DNA from: Alphaproteobacteria bacterium
GTDB taxonomy: Bacteria; Pseudomonadota; Alphaproteobacteria; RF32; CAG-239
Assembly: GCA_017465945.1 (NCBI GenBank)
Contig: JAFTVD010000024.1
Span: forward strand, 1-64,000
Length of the DNA stretch: 64,000 bases
Direction of reading: 5' to 3'
This document shows positions 7,341 to 16,134 of the stretch, one piece after another. The notes beneath the pieces were generated by a model. That model was not told the origin of the DNA and searched no databases. It worked only from the letters and a program-made list of their open reading frames with translations. Position 1 is the stretch's first letter. Each line of letters starts with the position of its first letter. Made by a program: the position numbers and the translations under genes.

Positions 7341-8609
7341 CTACCGCTTACTGGTGTTCTTTCCCAAAAAACTAAATTTTCTGTAATTTAATTTTTTGAT
7401 GTGCAGCAAATAATAAACAAAACCGGATACAAGGTATCCATCTAGCGCAGGAATAGTTGTTATTGAGAAAAATTCTAAACCATAAACATTTTTAGGTGCA
7501 GTAAAAAGGGCTACCAAAACTCCTACGAACCAAGCAATTAAAGCCTTATAATTTATATTGCATTGCATTTTTAGTTTATTATTGATTAGAAAATCAACAG
7601 AATATATTGAAGCTATCGGTGGAATAATGATGCTTAGGAACATCAAAAATGCAACAAAATAGTTGGTTATGTTTATTGCACTGAATATGTATCCACATGT
7701 AGCAAGAGCTAAAACAATGGTGCTTTTAGAAACATTCTTAAAAATAGTTGTTAAACTAAGCGCTCCAGAGTATAAATTATTGTCGTTTGAGCTCCATGAT
7801 GCCAAAATAATTAATAGTAGCGCCCAAAGCGGATATCCAAATTTTTGAATGAGTTCTACAATATTTGCTTGCTGGTAATAAAGAACGGGTATCATAATGG
7901 GCAAAGCAAACAAAATAGTTACCATAAATGATGTTACTCCTGCTAATGCTCCGTCCTTTGCAGATTTGGTATATCTGGTCAAATCTGGAAAAATAGCCAC
8001 ACCGACCATCATTCCTCCAACAAGCATGGATACCGCTGAGCCAAAAGAAATTCTACGATTACCCGGAATGGATAGAATGTCAGAAAACGATGTTTCTTTT
8101 AGTGAAATGATGGCAAAAGTATATAAAAATATCAATAAAAACGGGACAACAACTAAGCTAAAAACATGTAGCCCCCTAAATCCATAAATGGCTGTGAATA
8201 TCATAAGTAATGTTCCGATGAGTAGCCAACTTTGATATCCTAATTCTAAAATGTTATTTGCCGCTTGTGCAAAAAATGTTGCAGTTACTCCAAACCAACC
8301 AACTAAAGTGATTACAAATAGAATGTTGATAACCTTGGCAGCTTGGCATCCAAAAACGTTAGTTATAATCATATATGATGATAAATTCGTTTTGGAACCT
8401 ACTACGCCAGTCATTATTCCAAAAGTAGATAAAATAATTGAAGATAAAAGGATAGCCAAACAACCATAGTAATATCCTAAAGATAATGTTACATCAGCAA
8501 TTAAAAAAAAGGCCGGTATTGTAAGAGCAACACCTGTGTAAACCAAAGCTATATGTATCCAGCTTAGTGTTTTTTCATGAGGAACCGCTTTCCTTTCAAA
8601 ATCGTTCAT
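7341..8609 (-). CDS. codB: Cytosine permease-like NCS1 transporter
   Basis: This 422-residue inner-membrane protein has about 12 hydrophobic segments. Two stretches match what I recall of E. coli CodB: LVGWFGV followed by FFAQAANN, and the substrate-site region SSNDNNLYSGAL. NCS1 carriers import nucleobases or related compounds with H+ or Na+; cytosine is the best guess. The start has AGGAG 6 nt upstream. It is the only gene between the intact tRNA-Gly and its truncated copy, with no cytosine deaminase or integrase. About 200 bp of non-coding DNA lie on each side of it, with shared inverted motifs. Confidence 0.82.
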   Translation of the reverse strand: MNDFERKAVPHEKTLSWIHIALVYTGVALTIPAFFLIADVTLSLGYYYGCLAILLSSIILSTFGIMTGVVGSKTNLSSYMIITNVFGCQAAKVINILFVITLVGWFGVTATFFAQAANNILELGYQSWLLIGTLLMIFTAIYGFRGLHVFSLVVVPFLLIFLYTFAIISLKETSFSDILSIPGNRRISFGSAVSMLVGGMMVGVAIFPDLTRYTKSAKDGALAGVTSFMVTILFALPIMIPVLYYQQANIVELIQKFGYPLWALLLIILASWSSNDNNLYSGALSLTTIFKNVSKSTIVLALATCGYIFSAINITNYFVAFLMFLSIIIPPIASIYSVDFLINNKLKMQCNINYKALIAWFVGVLVALFTAPKNVYGLEFFSITTIPALDGYLVSGFVYYLLHIKKLNYRKFSFLGKNTSKR

Positions 8610-8697
8610 AGGTTACTCCTAATTTATCTATGTTGTGATGTTTGGCTGTACGATATCTAGGGACAGTATATAGTGGTTTAGTAAAAAGTAAATCGTT

Positions 8698-8720
8698 TTT
8701 TACACAAATTTTGTGTAAAA
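8698..8720. promoter_or_regulatory. 23-bp palindrome with TTACACAA half-sites
   Basis: Two 11-nt arms (TTTTACACAAA and its complement) surround one central base. A further half-site, TTGTGTAAA, is at 8723-8731 and another, TTACACAA, at 7193-7200 near the other end of the segment. The pattern fits a dimeric DNA-binding protein: a repressor upstream of codB, or recombinase/excisionase arm sites. Confidence 0.5.
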
Positions 8721-8735
8721 CATTGTGTAAACCGA

Positions 8736-8750
8736 AGGTTCGTGTCGTGG
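8736..8750 (-). repeat. 15-bp inverted repeat, right arm
   Basis: This is the exact reverse complement of 7229-7243, located between the palindrome at 8698-8720 and the tRNA-Gly terminator. Confidence 0.85.
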
Positions 8751-8823
8751 GTGTTAGCAATAGTAAAGTCATTGTTTATCAAGAGTTTAAGCATTGTTTT
8801 GACTGTGTCTGGAACCGAGACAC

Positions 8824-8861
8824 AAAAAAAGAAAGGAAGGTCATCATCATACCTTCCTTTC
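8824..8861 (-). terminator. Terminator of tRNA-Gly
   Basis: An 11-bp perfect stem (8831-8841 with 8851-8861) is followed on the minus strand by seven U. It lies just after the tRNA 3' end. Confidence 0.85.
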
Positions 8862-8868
8862 CCTTATA

Positions 8869-8916
8869 AATTGGAGCGGGTGAAGGGATTTGAACCCTCG
8901 ACATCAACCTTGGCAA
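8869..8916 (-). repeat. 48-bp direct repeat within tRNA-Gly
   Basis: This is the copy inside the intact tRNA gene; it is identical to 7098-7145. Confidence 0.9.
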
Positions 8917-8946
8917 GGTTGCGCTCTACCCCTGAGCTACGCCCGC
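8872..8946 (-). tRNA. tRNA-Gly (anticodon GCC)
   Basis: The 75-nt cloverleaf includes an encoded CCA. The anticodon stem CAACC/GGTTG encloses TTGCCAA, anticodon GCC. The T arm has GGTTCAAAT. The acceptor stem is GCGGGCG with CACCCGC, so pair 6-67 is C-A rather than the expected C-G. Base A67 lies in the part shared with the truncated copy, so the mismatch may have come with an integrating element. The tRNA is otherwise complete, with its own promoter and terminator. Confidence 0.95.
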
Positions 8947-8965
8947 ATTCGTTCAACAGGTGTGT

Positions 8966-8993
8966 TTTATAACATAGTTTTTTCTAATTGCAA
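8966..8993 (-). promoter_or_regulatory. Promoter of tRNA-Gly
   Basis: TTGCAA (8988-8993) and TATAAA (8966-8971) are 16 bp apart on the minus strand, about 20 bp before the tRNA 5' end. Confidence 0.6.
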
Positions 8994-9130
8994 CAAAAAA
9001 ATTATGTTTTTTTGAAAAAATATTTTAACATATTGTTTTTTATTTATAAAAATATTGAAAAATTATGCTTGCGTTCTTTAAAAGTTTGAGGTTTATATAT
9101 AAGCATTGATATTTATTTAGGGGATTTATC

Positions 9131-9262
9131 ATGGTTTGTGTGAAAAAAAAGCAAAAAGATATTCGTTTTGAAAAAGAGGCGAAAGCTTTAAAGAAAAATT
9201 TAGAGAAAAGAAAAAAACAAGAAGCTGAATTAAAACAAAAAAAAGAACTTAAAAGTTTATAA
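9131..9262 (+). CDS. Small basic/charged protein of unknown function
   Basis: A 43-residue frame starts at ATG 9131 behind a purine-rich AGGGG site. More than half of it is Lys, Glu or Arg, with no Pro or Gly, so it should form one long amphipathic helix. It ends 22 nt before murA and is probably cotranscribed with it. I recognise no family, but the good ribosome site and tight spacing support a real gene. Confidence 0.55.
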   Translation: MVCVKKKQKDIRFEKEAKALKKNLEKRKKQEAELKQKKELKSL

Positions 9263-9284
9263 ATTAAAATATAGTGAGACTAAT

Positions 9285-10577
9285 ATGGATAAAATTAAGA
9301 TTGTTGGCGGAAACGTATTAAATGGTAAAATCAATATAAGCGGGGCAAAAAATGCAGCACTTCCTTTGGTATGTGCATCTTTACTTACTGCTGATGAAGT
9401 TACTTTAAAAAATGTACCTAATCTTTCGGATATTACTTTTCTTAATAGCCTTTTACAATTTATGGGGCTTAAGGTTGAAAAAAAGGAAGATATTTATAAT
9501 GGATACCCTGCGACAACATATGTTTATAAAGCAAATGAAATTAAAGAGCTTATTGCTCCATATGACTTTGTTCGTAAGATGAGAGCGTCTTACTATGTTT
9601 TAGGACCATTGCTTGCTAGATTTAAGCATGTAGAATTTTCGTTACCTGGTGGGTGCGCTATTGGTGCTAGACCTATTGATATTCACCTTTCATCTTTAGA
9701 GCAAATGGGGGCAAATATTGAAATAAAAAATGGATATGTGATTGCTGATGCTCCTGATGGATTAAAAGGTGCTCATATTATATTTAGCAAAGCTTCTGTG
9801 GGAGCTACTTGTAATATTTTGATGGCGGCAACTCTTGCTCATGGTACTACAAAAATTGAAAATGCGGCAAAAGAACCTGAAATTACAGATTTAATTGATT
9901 TATTAAATAAGATGGGAGCTAAAATTCAGGGACGTGGTACTTCTATTTTGACGATTGAAGGTGTTAAAGAATTAAATGGGGCTGTTCATGGAGTAGTGGC
10001 TGATAGAATCGAAGCTGGTTCTTATGCTATTGCGGCGGCAATTACTAAAGGTAGAATAGAACTTATTAATGCTAATCCTGAACACTTGCAACAACCATTA
10101 AGAGTGTTGGAAAAAATGGGTGTTGGAGTAGAAATTTTAGATAATTCTATTGTTATTGATGGTAGAGGTAAAACTATTATTGGTGAAGATGTTTATACTG
10201 ATTATTACCCTGGTTTTCCTACTGATTTGCAAGCTCAATTTATGGCATTAATGACTGTTGCTGAAGGTGCTTCTTTGGTGACTGAAAGCATTTGGGAGAA
10301 TCGTTTTATGCATGTACCTGAATTATGCAGAATGGGGGCTAATATTAATATTCATGGACGTGCTAGCGCTATTGTTAGAGGCGTTGAAAAACTTTCTGGT
10401 GCACCTGTTATGGCTACAGATTTGAGAGCTTCTTTTGCGCTTATTTTGGCAGGTCTTGTTGCTGACGGTGAAACTATTGTTAATAGAGTTTACCATTTAG
10501 ATAGAGGTTATGAAAAGCTAGAAGAAAAACTTAAAGCTGTTGGAGCAAATATTGAACGCATTAAAGAAGCTGACTAA
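9285..10577 (+). CDS. murA: UDP-N-acetylglucosamine 1-carboxyvinyltransferase
   Basis: MurA catalyses the first committed step of peptidoglycan synthesis: transfer of enolpyruvate from PEP to UDP-GlcNAc in the cytoplasm. The protein has the usual length (430 residues). It shows the N-terminal SGAKNAAL motif and the active-site loop PGGCAIGARP with the PEP-reactive Cys124. A cysteine rather than aspartate here predicts the fosfomycin-sensitive form. The rest is the two-domain inverted alpha/beta fold with repeats such as GAKIQGRGT. Its terminator lies inside the end of the convergent GT2 gene. Confidence 0.96.
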   Translation: MDKIKIVGGNVLNGKINISGAKNAALPLVCASLLTADEVTLKNVPNLSDITFLNSLLQFMGLKVEKKEDIYNGYPATTYVYKANEIKELIAPYDFVRKMRASYYVLGPLLARFKHVEFSLPGGCAIGARPIDIHLSSLEQMGANIEIKNGYVIADAPDGLKGAHIIFSKASVGATCNILMAATLAHGTTKIENAAKEPEITDLIDLLNKMGAKIQGRGTSILTIEGVKELNGAVHGVVADRIEAGSYAIAAAITKGRIELINANPEHLQQPLRVLEKMGVGVEILDNSIVIDGRGKTIIGEDVYTDYYPGFPTDLQAQFMALMTVAEGASLVTESIWENRFMHVPELCRMGANINIHGRASAIVRGVEKLSGAPVMATDLRASFALILAGLVADGETIVNRVYHLDRGYEKLEEKLKAVGANIERIKEAD

Positions 10578-11627
10578 TTAATTATTAAGTAGCATATTAT
10601 GGAGTTTAAGGTAATTTCTTAAACTCTTTTTTTCGGCTATGTTATATTTATCGAAACTGCTATATGCGTTAAGCACATAATCTTTTATATCATTTAGTGA
10701 ACCGGATTGGCGTATTGTGTTTGATATACCGATGTTTACTAAAAATAAGAGACTATCATCTATTAGGAGTTGAATGTTTCTGTTTGCTTTTTTGTATGCT
10801 TCTTTTTGCTGCATTTTTGCTATACTTTGTGGAGCCCATTTTACCATATTTATACTTTTTGAAATGCTGTCTACCCTGTTATAGTAGTTATATATTGGGG
10901 CATCTAGGATGGATATTTTAGGATTTTTTAGAAAAATCTCAAAATTAAAGATAATATCTTCAGCGCAATTTATATCTTCGGCGAATAAAATATTATTAGT
11001 TGATAGAAATTTCTTTAAGTAGAACTTACCCCTGATGTCTGTTCCTGAATAGTATAAATCACTGTAAGAATCGTTTGCATAAAAGGGAGAAAATAGCGAT
11101 AATTTATCTAATGTTCTTGTGGGATATTTGCTAATTTCTGGGGCTTCATTTACGTACTTTTCACCTTTGATGTTTCTTATCCATTCTCTATCATACACAT
11201 CATAATAGCCTGTCAATATTACATCTGACTTATCTTGTTTGATTATTTTTGATGCTTTGGCAAAAGCATTTGGCTCTAACCAATCATCACTATCTACAAA
11301 GGTTATGTATTTTGAATTTGATGCCTTTATGCCTGTATTACGGGCAGAAGAAACACCTTTGTTGGACTGTGTTATAATTTTTATATTTGAGTTATTTTTT
11401 GCATACTCTTTTAATATGAGTGGGGTTTTATCTGTTGAACCATCATCTACAACAATTATTTCAAAATCGCCTTTTTGTTTAATTATACTATCTAGGCATC
11501 TTTGTATATATTTTTCAGCATTGTAGACGGGCACTATAACGCTTAGCGTTATCTTTTGTTGATAGTAATACCACACAGATAAAATTATTAAAAAAATGAG
11601 TGTAAATATTGTTAATTTTTTTTTCAT
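10578..11627 (-). CDS. Membrane-anchored family 2 glycosyltransferase
   Basis: The 349-residue protein begins with one membrane helix (about 5-22), followed by a GT-A domain. It has SVIVPVYNAEKYI, the nucleotide-sugar site VVDDGSTDKT, and the metal-binding VDSDDW. The C-terminal 200 residues are variable, as usual for acceptor binding. GT2 enzymes of this type add sugars to LPS O-chains or capsule; donor and acceptor are not predictable. The ATG at 11627 follows AGAGGGA; an upstream in-frame ATG at 11648 has no ribosome site. Its stop abuts murA with no gap. Confidence 0.85.
   Translation of the reverse strand: MKKKLTIFTLIFLIILSVWYYYQQKITLSVIVPVYNAEKYIQRCLDSIIKQKGDFEIIVVDDGSTDKTPLILKEYAKNNSNIKIITQSNKGVSSARNTGIKASNSKYITFVDSDDWLEPNAFAKASKIIKQDKSDVILTGYYDVYDREWIRNIKGEKYVNEAPEISKYPTRTLDKLSLFSPFYANDSYSDLYYSGTDIRGKFYLKKFLSTNNILFAEDINCAEDIIFNFEIFLKNPKISILDAPIYNYYNRVDSISKSINMVKWAPQSIAKMQQKEAYKKANRNIQLLIDDSLLFLVNIGISNTIRQSGSLNDIKDYVLNAYSSFDKYNIAEKKSLRNYLKLHNMLLNN
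10602..10633 (+). terminator. murA terminator inside the convergent gene
   Basis: GAGTTTAAG and CTTAAACTC form a perfect 9-bp stem followed by seven T. It lies within the last 55 bp of the opposing coding sequence. Confidence 0.85.
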
Positions 11628-11676
11628 AAAAGTCCCTCTTATTTGCAAGGTATTTTAGCAATACTTGGTTAAGGAA

Positions 11677-12606
11677 TTATAAAATTTTTAATTGTTTGTG
11701 TAGGGGTTTATCTGTTCTTATGTTTACATATTGACAGCCAAACTGCCTACAAAAACATTCCATTGCTTTACGCTTTTGTGCAAAGTATTGAAAATATGTG
11801 TCTTTAAATGCGGGAGAAGTTGTATCAAAAGATAATTTTTGATTATTATATTCTGCTAAATACTCTCCGCTTATTGGTGATACTTCTTCGATATAATCAT
11901 ATACATTTATACAATATACCTTGCAACGTTTTGTTAGGGCCACTATTGATTTTAGAGCTTCTTCGGAGGCTTGTTTAAAATCACTAATAACAAAAACCAT
12001 TGCTCGGCTTTTTATGTTATATTGCAAAAATTGTAGAGCTTCTTTTATATCTGATTTTTTATCTTTGGGTGCTTCTAGTATTTTGTTACTTGTTTCGGAT
12101 ATAGTTTTTAGTATTGCCATTAGATTTTTTTGACTACTTTGTGGTTTGAAAATACGAGTTTTTTCACCATCATATAAAATCAAACCAAAGCGGTCTTTGT
12201 TTGCTAAGCTTTGCCAACCTAATAAAGAAGCTATTTTGGAGGCTGAAACGGATTTTAACTCTTTTTTGGTACCAAATAACATATATGGAGATAAGTCTAA
12301 TATTACATATACTTCACGGTCTTTTTCTTCTGAAAAAACTTTGGTATAAGTATCACCTAAACGAGCGGTAACTCGCCAATCTATATCTCTTACATCATCA
12401 CCGAATCCGTATGCCCTAACCTCCTCTAATTCCATTCCTCGACCTTTGAATGCTGAACGAATATCACCTGCTTGGTCTGAAGTTACATTATTGTGGCGTT
12501 GTTTAATATATGGTAGATATTTTTTTTGCTCAAACAAATCATCTAGGCTTGCATATAAGCCATTTGATTTTTGTTTTTCCTCTACTTTCTTTTTAAAAAA
12601 TATCAT
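11677..12606 (-). CDS. DUF58-domain protein
   Basis: The 309-residue protein has the DUF58 core, with GRGMELEEVRAY and GDDVRDIDWRVTAR around residues 54-82. A von Willebrand A-like fold follows (YVILDLSPYM near 105). It has no transmembrane segment, unlike many longer relatives. DUF58 proteins are nearly always next to a MoxR AAA ATPase, as here 17 bp downstream of it, and the pair is thought to act in chaperone-like maturation of envelope or metal-dependent proteins. The partner is clear; the substrate is unknown. The usual downstream VWA membrane proteins are absent. Confidence 0.88.
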   Translation of the reverse strand: MIFFKKKVEEKQKSNGLYASLDDLFEQKKYLPYIKQRHNNVTSDQAGDIRSAFKGRGMELEEVRAYGFGDDVRDIDWRVTARLGDTYTKVFSEEKDREVYVILDLSPYMLFGTKKELKSVSASKIASLLGWQSLANKDRFGLILYDGEKTRIFKPQSSQKNLMAILKTISETSNKILEAPKDKKSDIKEALQFLQYNIKSRAMVFVISDFKQASEEALKSIVALTKRCKVYCINVYDYIEEVSPISGEYLAEYNNQKLSFDTTSPAFKDTYFQYFAQKRKAMECFCRQFGCQYVNIRTDKPLHKQLKIL

Positions 12607-12623
12607 TATTTAACACCAAAATA

Positions 12624-13613
12624 TTATGGTAATGGAACTGATTTTAAGATTGATGTGATAATATCATCTGCTGTGATACCTTCTGCTTGAGCTTCAAAAC
12701 TTAAAATTATTCTGTGGCGAAGAACATCATATATTACAGAATGAACATCATCTGGAGTTACAAAATCACGCCCATCTAGCCAAGCATTGATTTTTGCACA
12801 TTTATCTAAGGCTATTGTAGCACGAGGACTTGCTCCAAATAAAATATTATCCTTTAGTGAAGAATCGTACTTTTGTGGCTCTCTTGTTGCTATGATTAAT
12901 TGAACAAGATATTCTTCTAATTGCTCGCTCATGTGCATTGATAAAACTTCTTTTCTTGCTTTTAGAATATCTTCTATTGAAATTTTACCAACTGTTTTGG
13001 AAAATTCTTGCCAGTTTTCATCTTGTTCTTTAGTGCCTAATTGCTCACGTCGAACTAATTTTAGAATTTTGCGTTCTGTTTCGGCGCTTGGTTGATCTAT
13101 TTTTATGTACATCAAAAAACGGTCTAATTGAGCTTCTGGAAGATTGTATGTTCCTTCTTGCTCTATTGGGTTTTGTGTTGCTAAAACCATAAACAATTCT
13201 GGAAGTTTATATTGTTTACCACCAACGCTTACTTGATGTTCTGCCATTGCTTCTAGTAATGCAGATTGCACTTTGGCGGGCGCTCTATTTATTTCATCTG
13301 CTAATACAAGATTTGCAAAAATTGGTCCTTGTCTAAATTCAAATTCACAACGCTCTGCAATGTAAATATCGCTACCTGTAATATCTGATGGAAGCAAATC
13401 TGGTGTAAATTGGATACGATTGAATGATGATTTAACACATTCTGATAATGTTTTTATCGCTTTTGTTTTTGCTAAACCGGGTGCACCTTCTAAAAGAGCA
13501 TGTCCATCTGCTAACAATGTAATTATTAACTTTCTAACTAGTTCTTTTTGACCGATAATTCTACTATCTAGATACTTTTGCAAAGCTATGATTTTTTCTT
13601 TAACGTCGCTCAT
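12624..13613 (-). CDS. MoxR-family AAA+ ATPase
   Basis: The 329-residue ATPase has Walker A GAPGLAKT, Walker B VLADEINR, sensor 1 LATQNPIE, and a C-terminal lid domain, all typical of the MoxR subfamily. The start at 13613 follows GGGGGA; an in-frame codon 42 nt upstream lacks a site. It is first in a two-gene unit with the DUF58 gene. Presumably it remodels a client protein delivered through the DUF58/VWA protein. It is unrelated to the divergent helicase on its other side. Confidence 0.9.
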   Translation of the reverse strand: MSDVKEKIIALQKYLDSRIIGQKELVRKLIITLLADGHALLEGAPGLAKTKAIKTLSECVKSSFNRIQFTPDLLPSDITGSDIYIAERCEFEFRQGPIFANLVLADEINRAPAKVQSALLEAMAEHQVSVGGKQYKLPELFMVLATQNPIEQEGTYNLPEAQLDRFLMYIKIDQPSAETERKILKLVRREQLGTKEQDENWQEFSKTVGKISIEDILKARKEVLSMHMSEQLEEYLVQLIIATREPQKYDSSLKDNILFGASPRATIALDKCAKINAWLDGRDFVTPDDVHSVIYDVLRHRIILSFEAQAEGITADDIITSILKSVPLP

Positions 13614-13734
13614 AAAATCCCCCAAATGTTTTATTTCTGTTCTAAAAGTAAACAAAAGACTTTTTATTTTAAAAAATTATCCTATAAAGTTATATATAAG
13701 ATTCATGGGATAAAAAAACAAGAAATATTATAAG

Positions 13735-16134
13735 ATGAGTAACATTTTTGATTTTGATGACGATAATGATGAAAATATGCCTAATGTTTTTGATAACATT
13801 AGCGCTTTGAAACCACAACCAGTATTTGTTGATGGATTGAACCCAGAACAAAAGCAAGCAGTTTTGAAAACAGATGGTCCATTACTTGTTTTGGCTGGAG
13901 CTGGTACTGGAAAAACAAAAGTTTTGACAACAAGACTTGCTTATATTTTAAGCAATGGCACCGCTAGACCTTGGAACTGTTTGGTTGTTACATTTACAAA
14001 CAGAGCGGCAAATGAAATGAAAGAACGTGTACGCCAGTTTATTGGTGATACCGTTAATTCTGTTTGGCTTGGAACTTTTCATAGTATATGCGTTAAAATT
14101 TTAAGACGCTTTCCTGAACGTGTTGGTTTGAAAGATAATTTTACGATATTAGGCGAAGATGACCAAAAAAGAGTTATAAAAAAAGTATTACAAGATAATG
14201 GTATTGATGAGAAGCAATATACTCCTCAGGCTGTTTTAGAAAAAATATCTCGTTTTAAGGATAAAGGATTAACTGTAGATAAGGTTGTTAGTGAATATAA
14301 ACAAAACACAACAACGCTGATTTATAAAGAATATCAAGCAAGATTGTTAGAGCTTAACTGTGTTGATTTTGGAGATATACTCCTTTATGTGCTAGATATT
14401 TTATTGAAGAATCCAGATATACTTAATGAATACCAAGAACGTTTTAAGTATATTATGGTTGATGAGTATCAAGATACAAATATTACTCAATATTTATTAC
14501 TTCGTTTATTATCACAAAAATACAGAAATATTTGCTGTGTGGGTGATGATGACCAATCTATTTATTCTTGGCGTGGAGCTGAAATAGAAAATATTTTGAA
14601 ATTTAACAAAGATTTTCCTGAAGCTGAAACGATTAGATTGGAAAGAAATTACCGCTCCACCGCCAATATATTAACGGCAGCAAGTGCTGTTATTAGCCAT
14701 AACTCTAAAAGACTAGGAAAAACACTAAAAGTTGCAGAACATAGCCCTGTTTCTGAATGTAAAAATGAGAAAATTAAAGTAGTTAGCACTTATAGTGGTG
14801 ATGATGAAGCAAAATATGTTGCTGATAGAATCGACTCTTTGAAATATGATGGTTTTAACTATGATGAAATTGCTGTTCTTGTTAGGACAGCTTCTCAAAC
14901 TAGAAGTTTTGAAGAAGTTTTTATAAAAGAATCTATACCTTATAAAGTTGTCGGTGGTTTGAAGTTTTATGAAAGAGCTGAAATTAGAGATATGCTTGCA
15001 TATTTTAGATTAATATTACAACCAAGTGATGACCTTGCTTTTGAAAGAATTATAAATAAACCGGCTAGAGGTATTGGCGATAAAACGGTTGATAAAATCA
15101 GAGACAGAGGGAAATTTGATAAAACTCCACTATATCAAACTATGGTTAATATGGTTGAAAATGGAGAATTTAGCGGAAAGACCAAAGGTGCGCTTGAAAA
15201 TGTTATAAATATGGTAAGTGAATGGCGTAAAGTTATGCAAGCAATTCCTCTTGGTGAATTTGCAGAACAAGTTGCTCAAGAATCTGGATATTTAGAAATG
15301 TTGGAGCATGACAAATCTGTTGAAGCACCTGGAAGAATCGAAAATATTAAAGAGCTTATCAGCGTGATGAGTGATAGCGAAACTTATCCTAATTTGGCTA
15401 CTTTTTTAGAGCATGTAAGTTTGGTTATTGATAATGAATATAGTAGTAATGAAAACAAGGTAATAATTTCAACACTACATGCGGCAAAGGGGTTGGAATT
15501 TGATGCCGTATTTTTGCCTGGGTGGGAAGAAGGAATTTTCCCTCATCAAAAATGTTTGGATTGTAATGATGAAGACGGACTAGAAGAAGAAAGAAGACTC
15601 GCTTATGTCGCTATAACTAGAGCAAAGAAAATTCTTTATATAACGATGTCTTTTAACCGTAAACTTTATGGACAATGGCAAACATATTCTCCTTCTAGAT
15701 TTTTGAACGAATTACCTCCTAGTTGCATTGAGCTTATTAATAACACTGGATATGCAAAAACAAGTGCAAATTCATATGGTGGCAACTATGGTGGAGGAAA
15801 AGATTATTATAAAAACAATAACTCTTATTCATCTGAAAACTATAATTCTAGTAGATATGGTAACTCGTATAGAAAAAAGGAAAAGAGCGGTTATTTTGAC
15901 AGCTATGAAAGTGTGGCTTATGATGAATATTCTGATGAAGGATATTATGGCAGAAAATCACAAAGCGATTATTTTTATCAAACAAAAAAAACTAGTCCAT
16001 TAGTGGGTGTTAGGGTATATCACCCTAGTTTTGGTTATGGAAAGATAATTAATGTTGATGGTGATAAATGTGAAGTATTTTTTGATAAAGTTGGTAAAAA
16101 GAAAATTATGGGGAGTTATCTAGAAAAATGCTAA
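13735..16134 (+). CDS. UvrD/PcrA-type ATP-dependent DNA helicase
   Basis: This 799-residue superfamily 1A 3'-5' helicase acts in DNA repair and replication restart. It has GAGTGKT (motif I), TFTNRAANEM (Ia), VDEYQDTN (II), GDDDQSIYSWRG (III) and, in the second RecA domain, LHAAKGLEFD and YVAITRAK. Residues about 670-740 form a Gly/Asn/Ser/Tyr-rich linker. A Tudor-like tail then follows (GVRVYHPSFGYGKI), as in PcrA, where it contacts RNA polymerase. I leave the symbol open because uvrD and pcrA are not cleanly separated in alphaproteobacteria. It overlaps the next gene by 7 nt. Confidence 0.92.
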   Translation: MSNIFDFDDDNDENMPNVFDNISALKPQPVFVDGLNPEQKQAVLKTDGPLLVLAGAGTGKTKVLTTRLAYILSNGTARPWNCLVVTFTNRAANEMKERVRQFIGDTVNSVWLGTFHSICVKILRRFPERVGLKDNFTILGEDDQKRVIKKVLQDNGIDEKQYTPQAVLEKISRFKDKGLTVDKVVSEYKQNTTTLIYKEYQARLLELNCVDFGDILLYVLDILLKNPDILNEYQERFKYIMVDEYQDTNITQYLLLRLLSQKYRNICCVGDDDQSIYSWRGAEIENILKFNKDFPEAETIRLERNYRSTANILTAASAVISHNSKRLGKTLKVAEHSPVSECKNEKIKVVSTYSGDDEAKYVADRIDSLKYDGFNYDEIAVLVRTASQTRSFEEVFIKESIPYKVVGGLKFYERAEIRDMLAYFRLILQPSDDLAFERIINKPARGIGDKTVDKIRDRGKFDKTPLYQTMVNMVENGEFSGKTKGALENVINMVSEWRKVMQAIPLGEFAEQVAQESGYLEMLEHDKSVEAPGRIENIKELISVMSDSETYPNLATFLEHVSLVIDNEYSSNENKVIISTLHAAKGLEFDAVFLPGWEEGIFPHQKCLDCNDEDGLEEERRLAYVAITRAKKILYITMSFNRKLYGQWQTYSPSRFLNELPPSCIELINNTGYAKTSANSYGGNYGGGKDYYKNNNSYSSENYNSSRYGNSYRKKEKSGYFDSYESVAYDEYSDEGYYGRKSQSDYFYQTKKTSPLVGVRVYHPSFGYGKIINVDGDKCEVFFDKVGKKKIMGSYLEKC

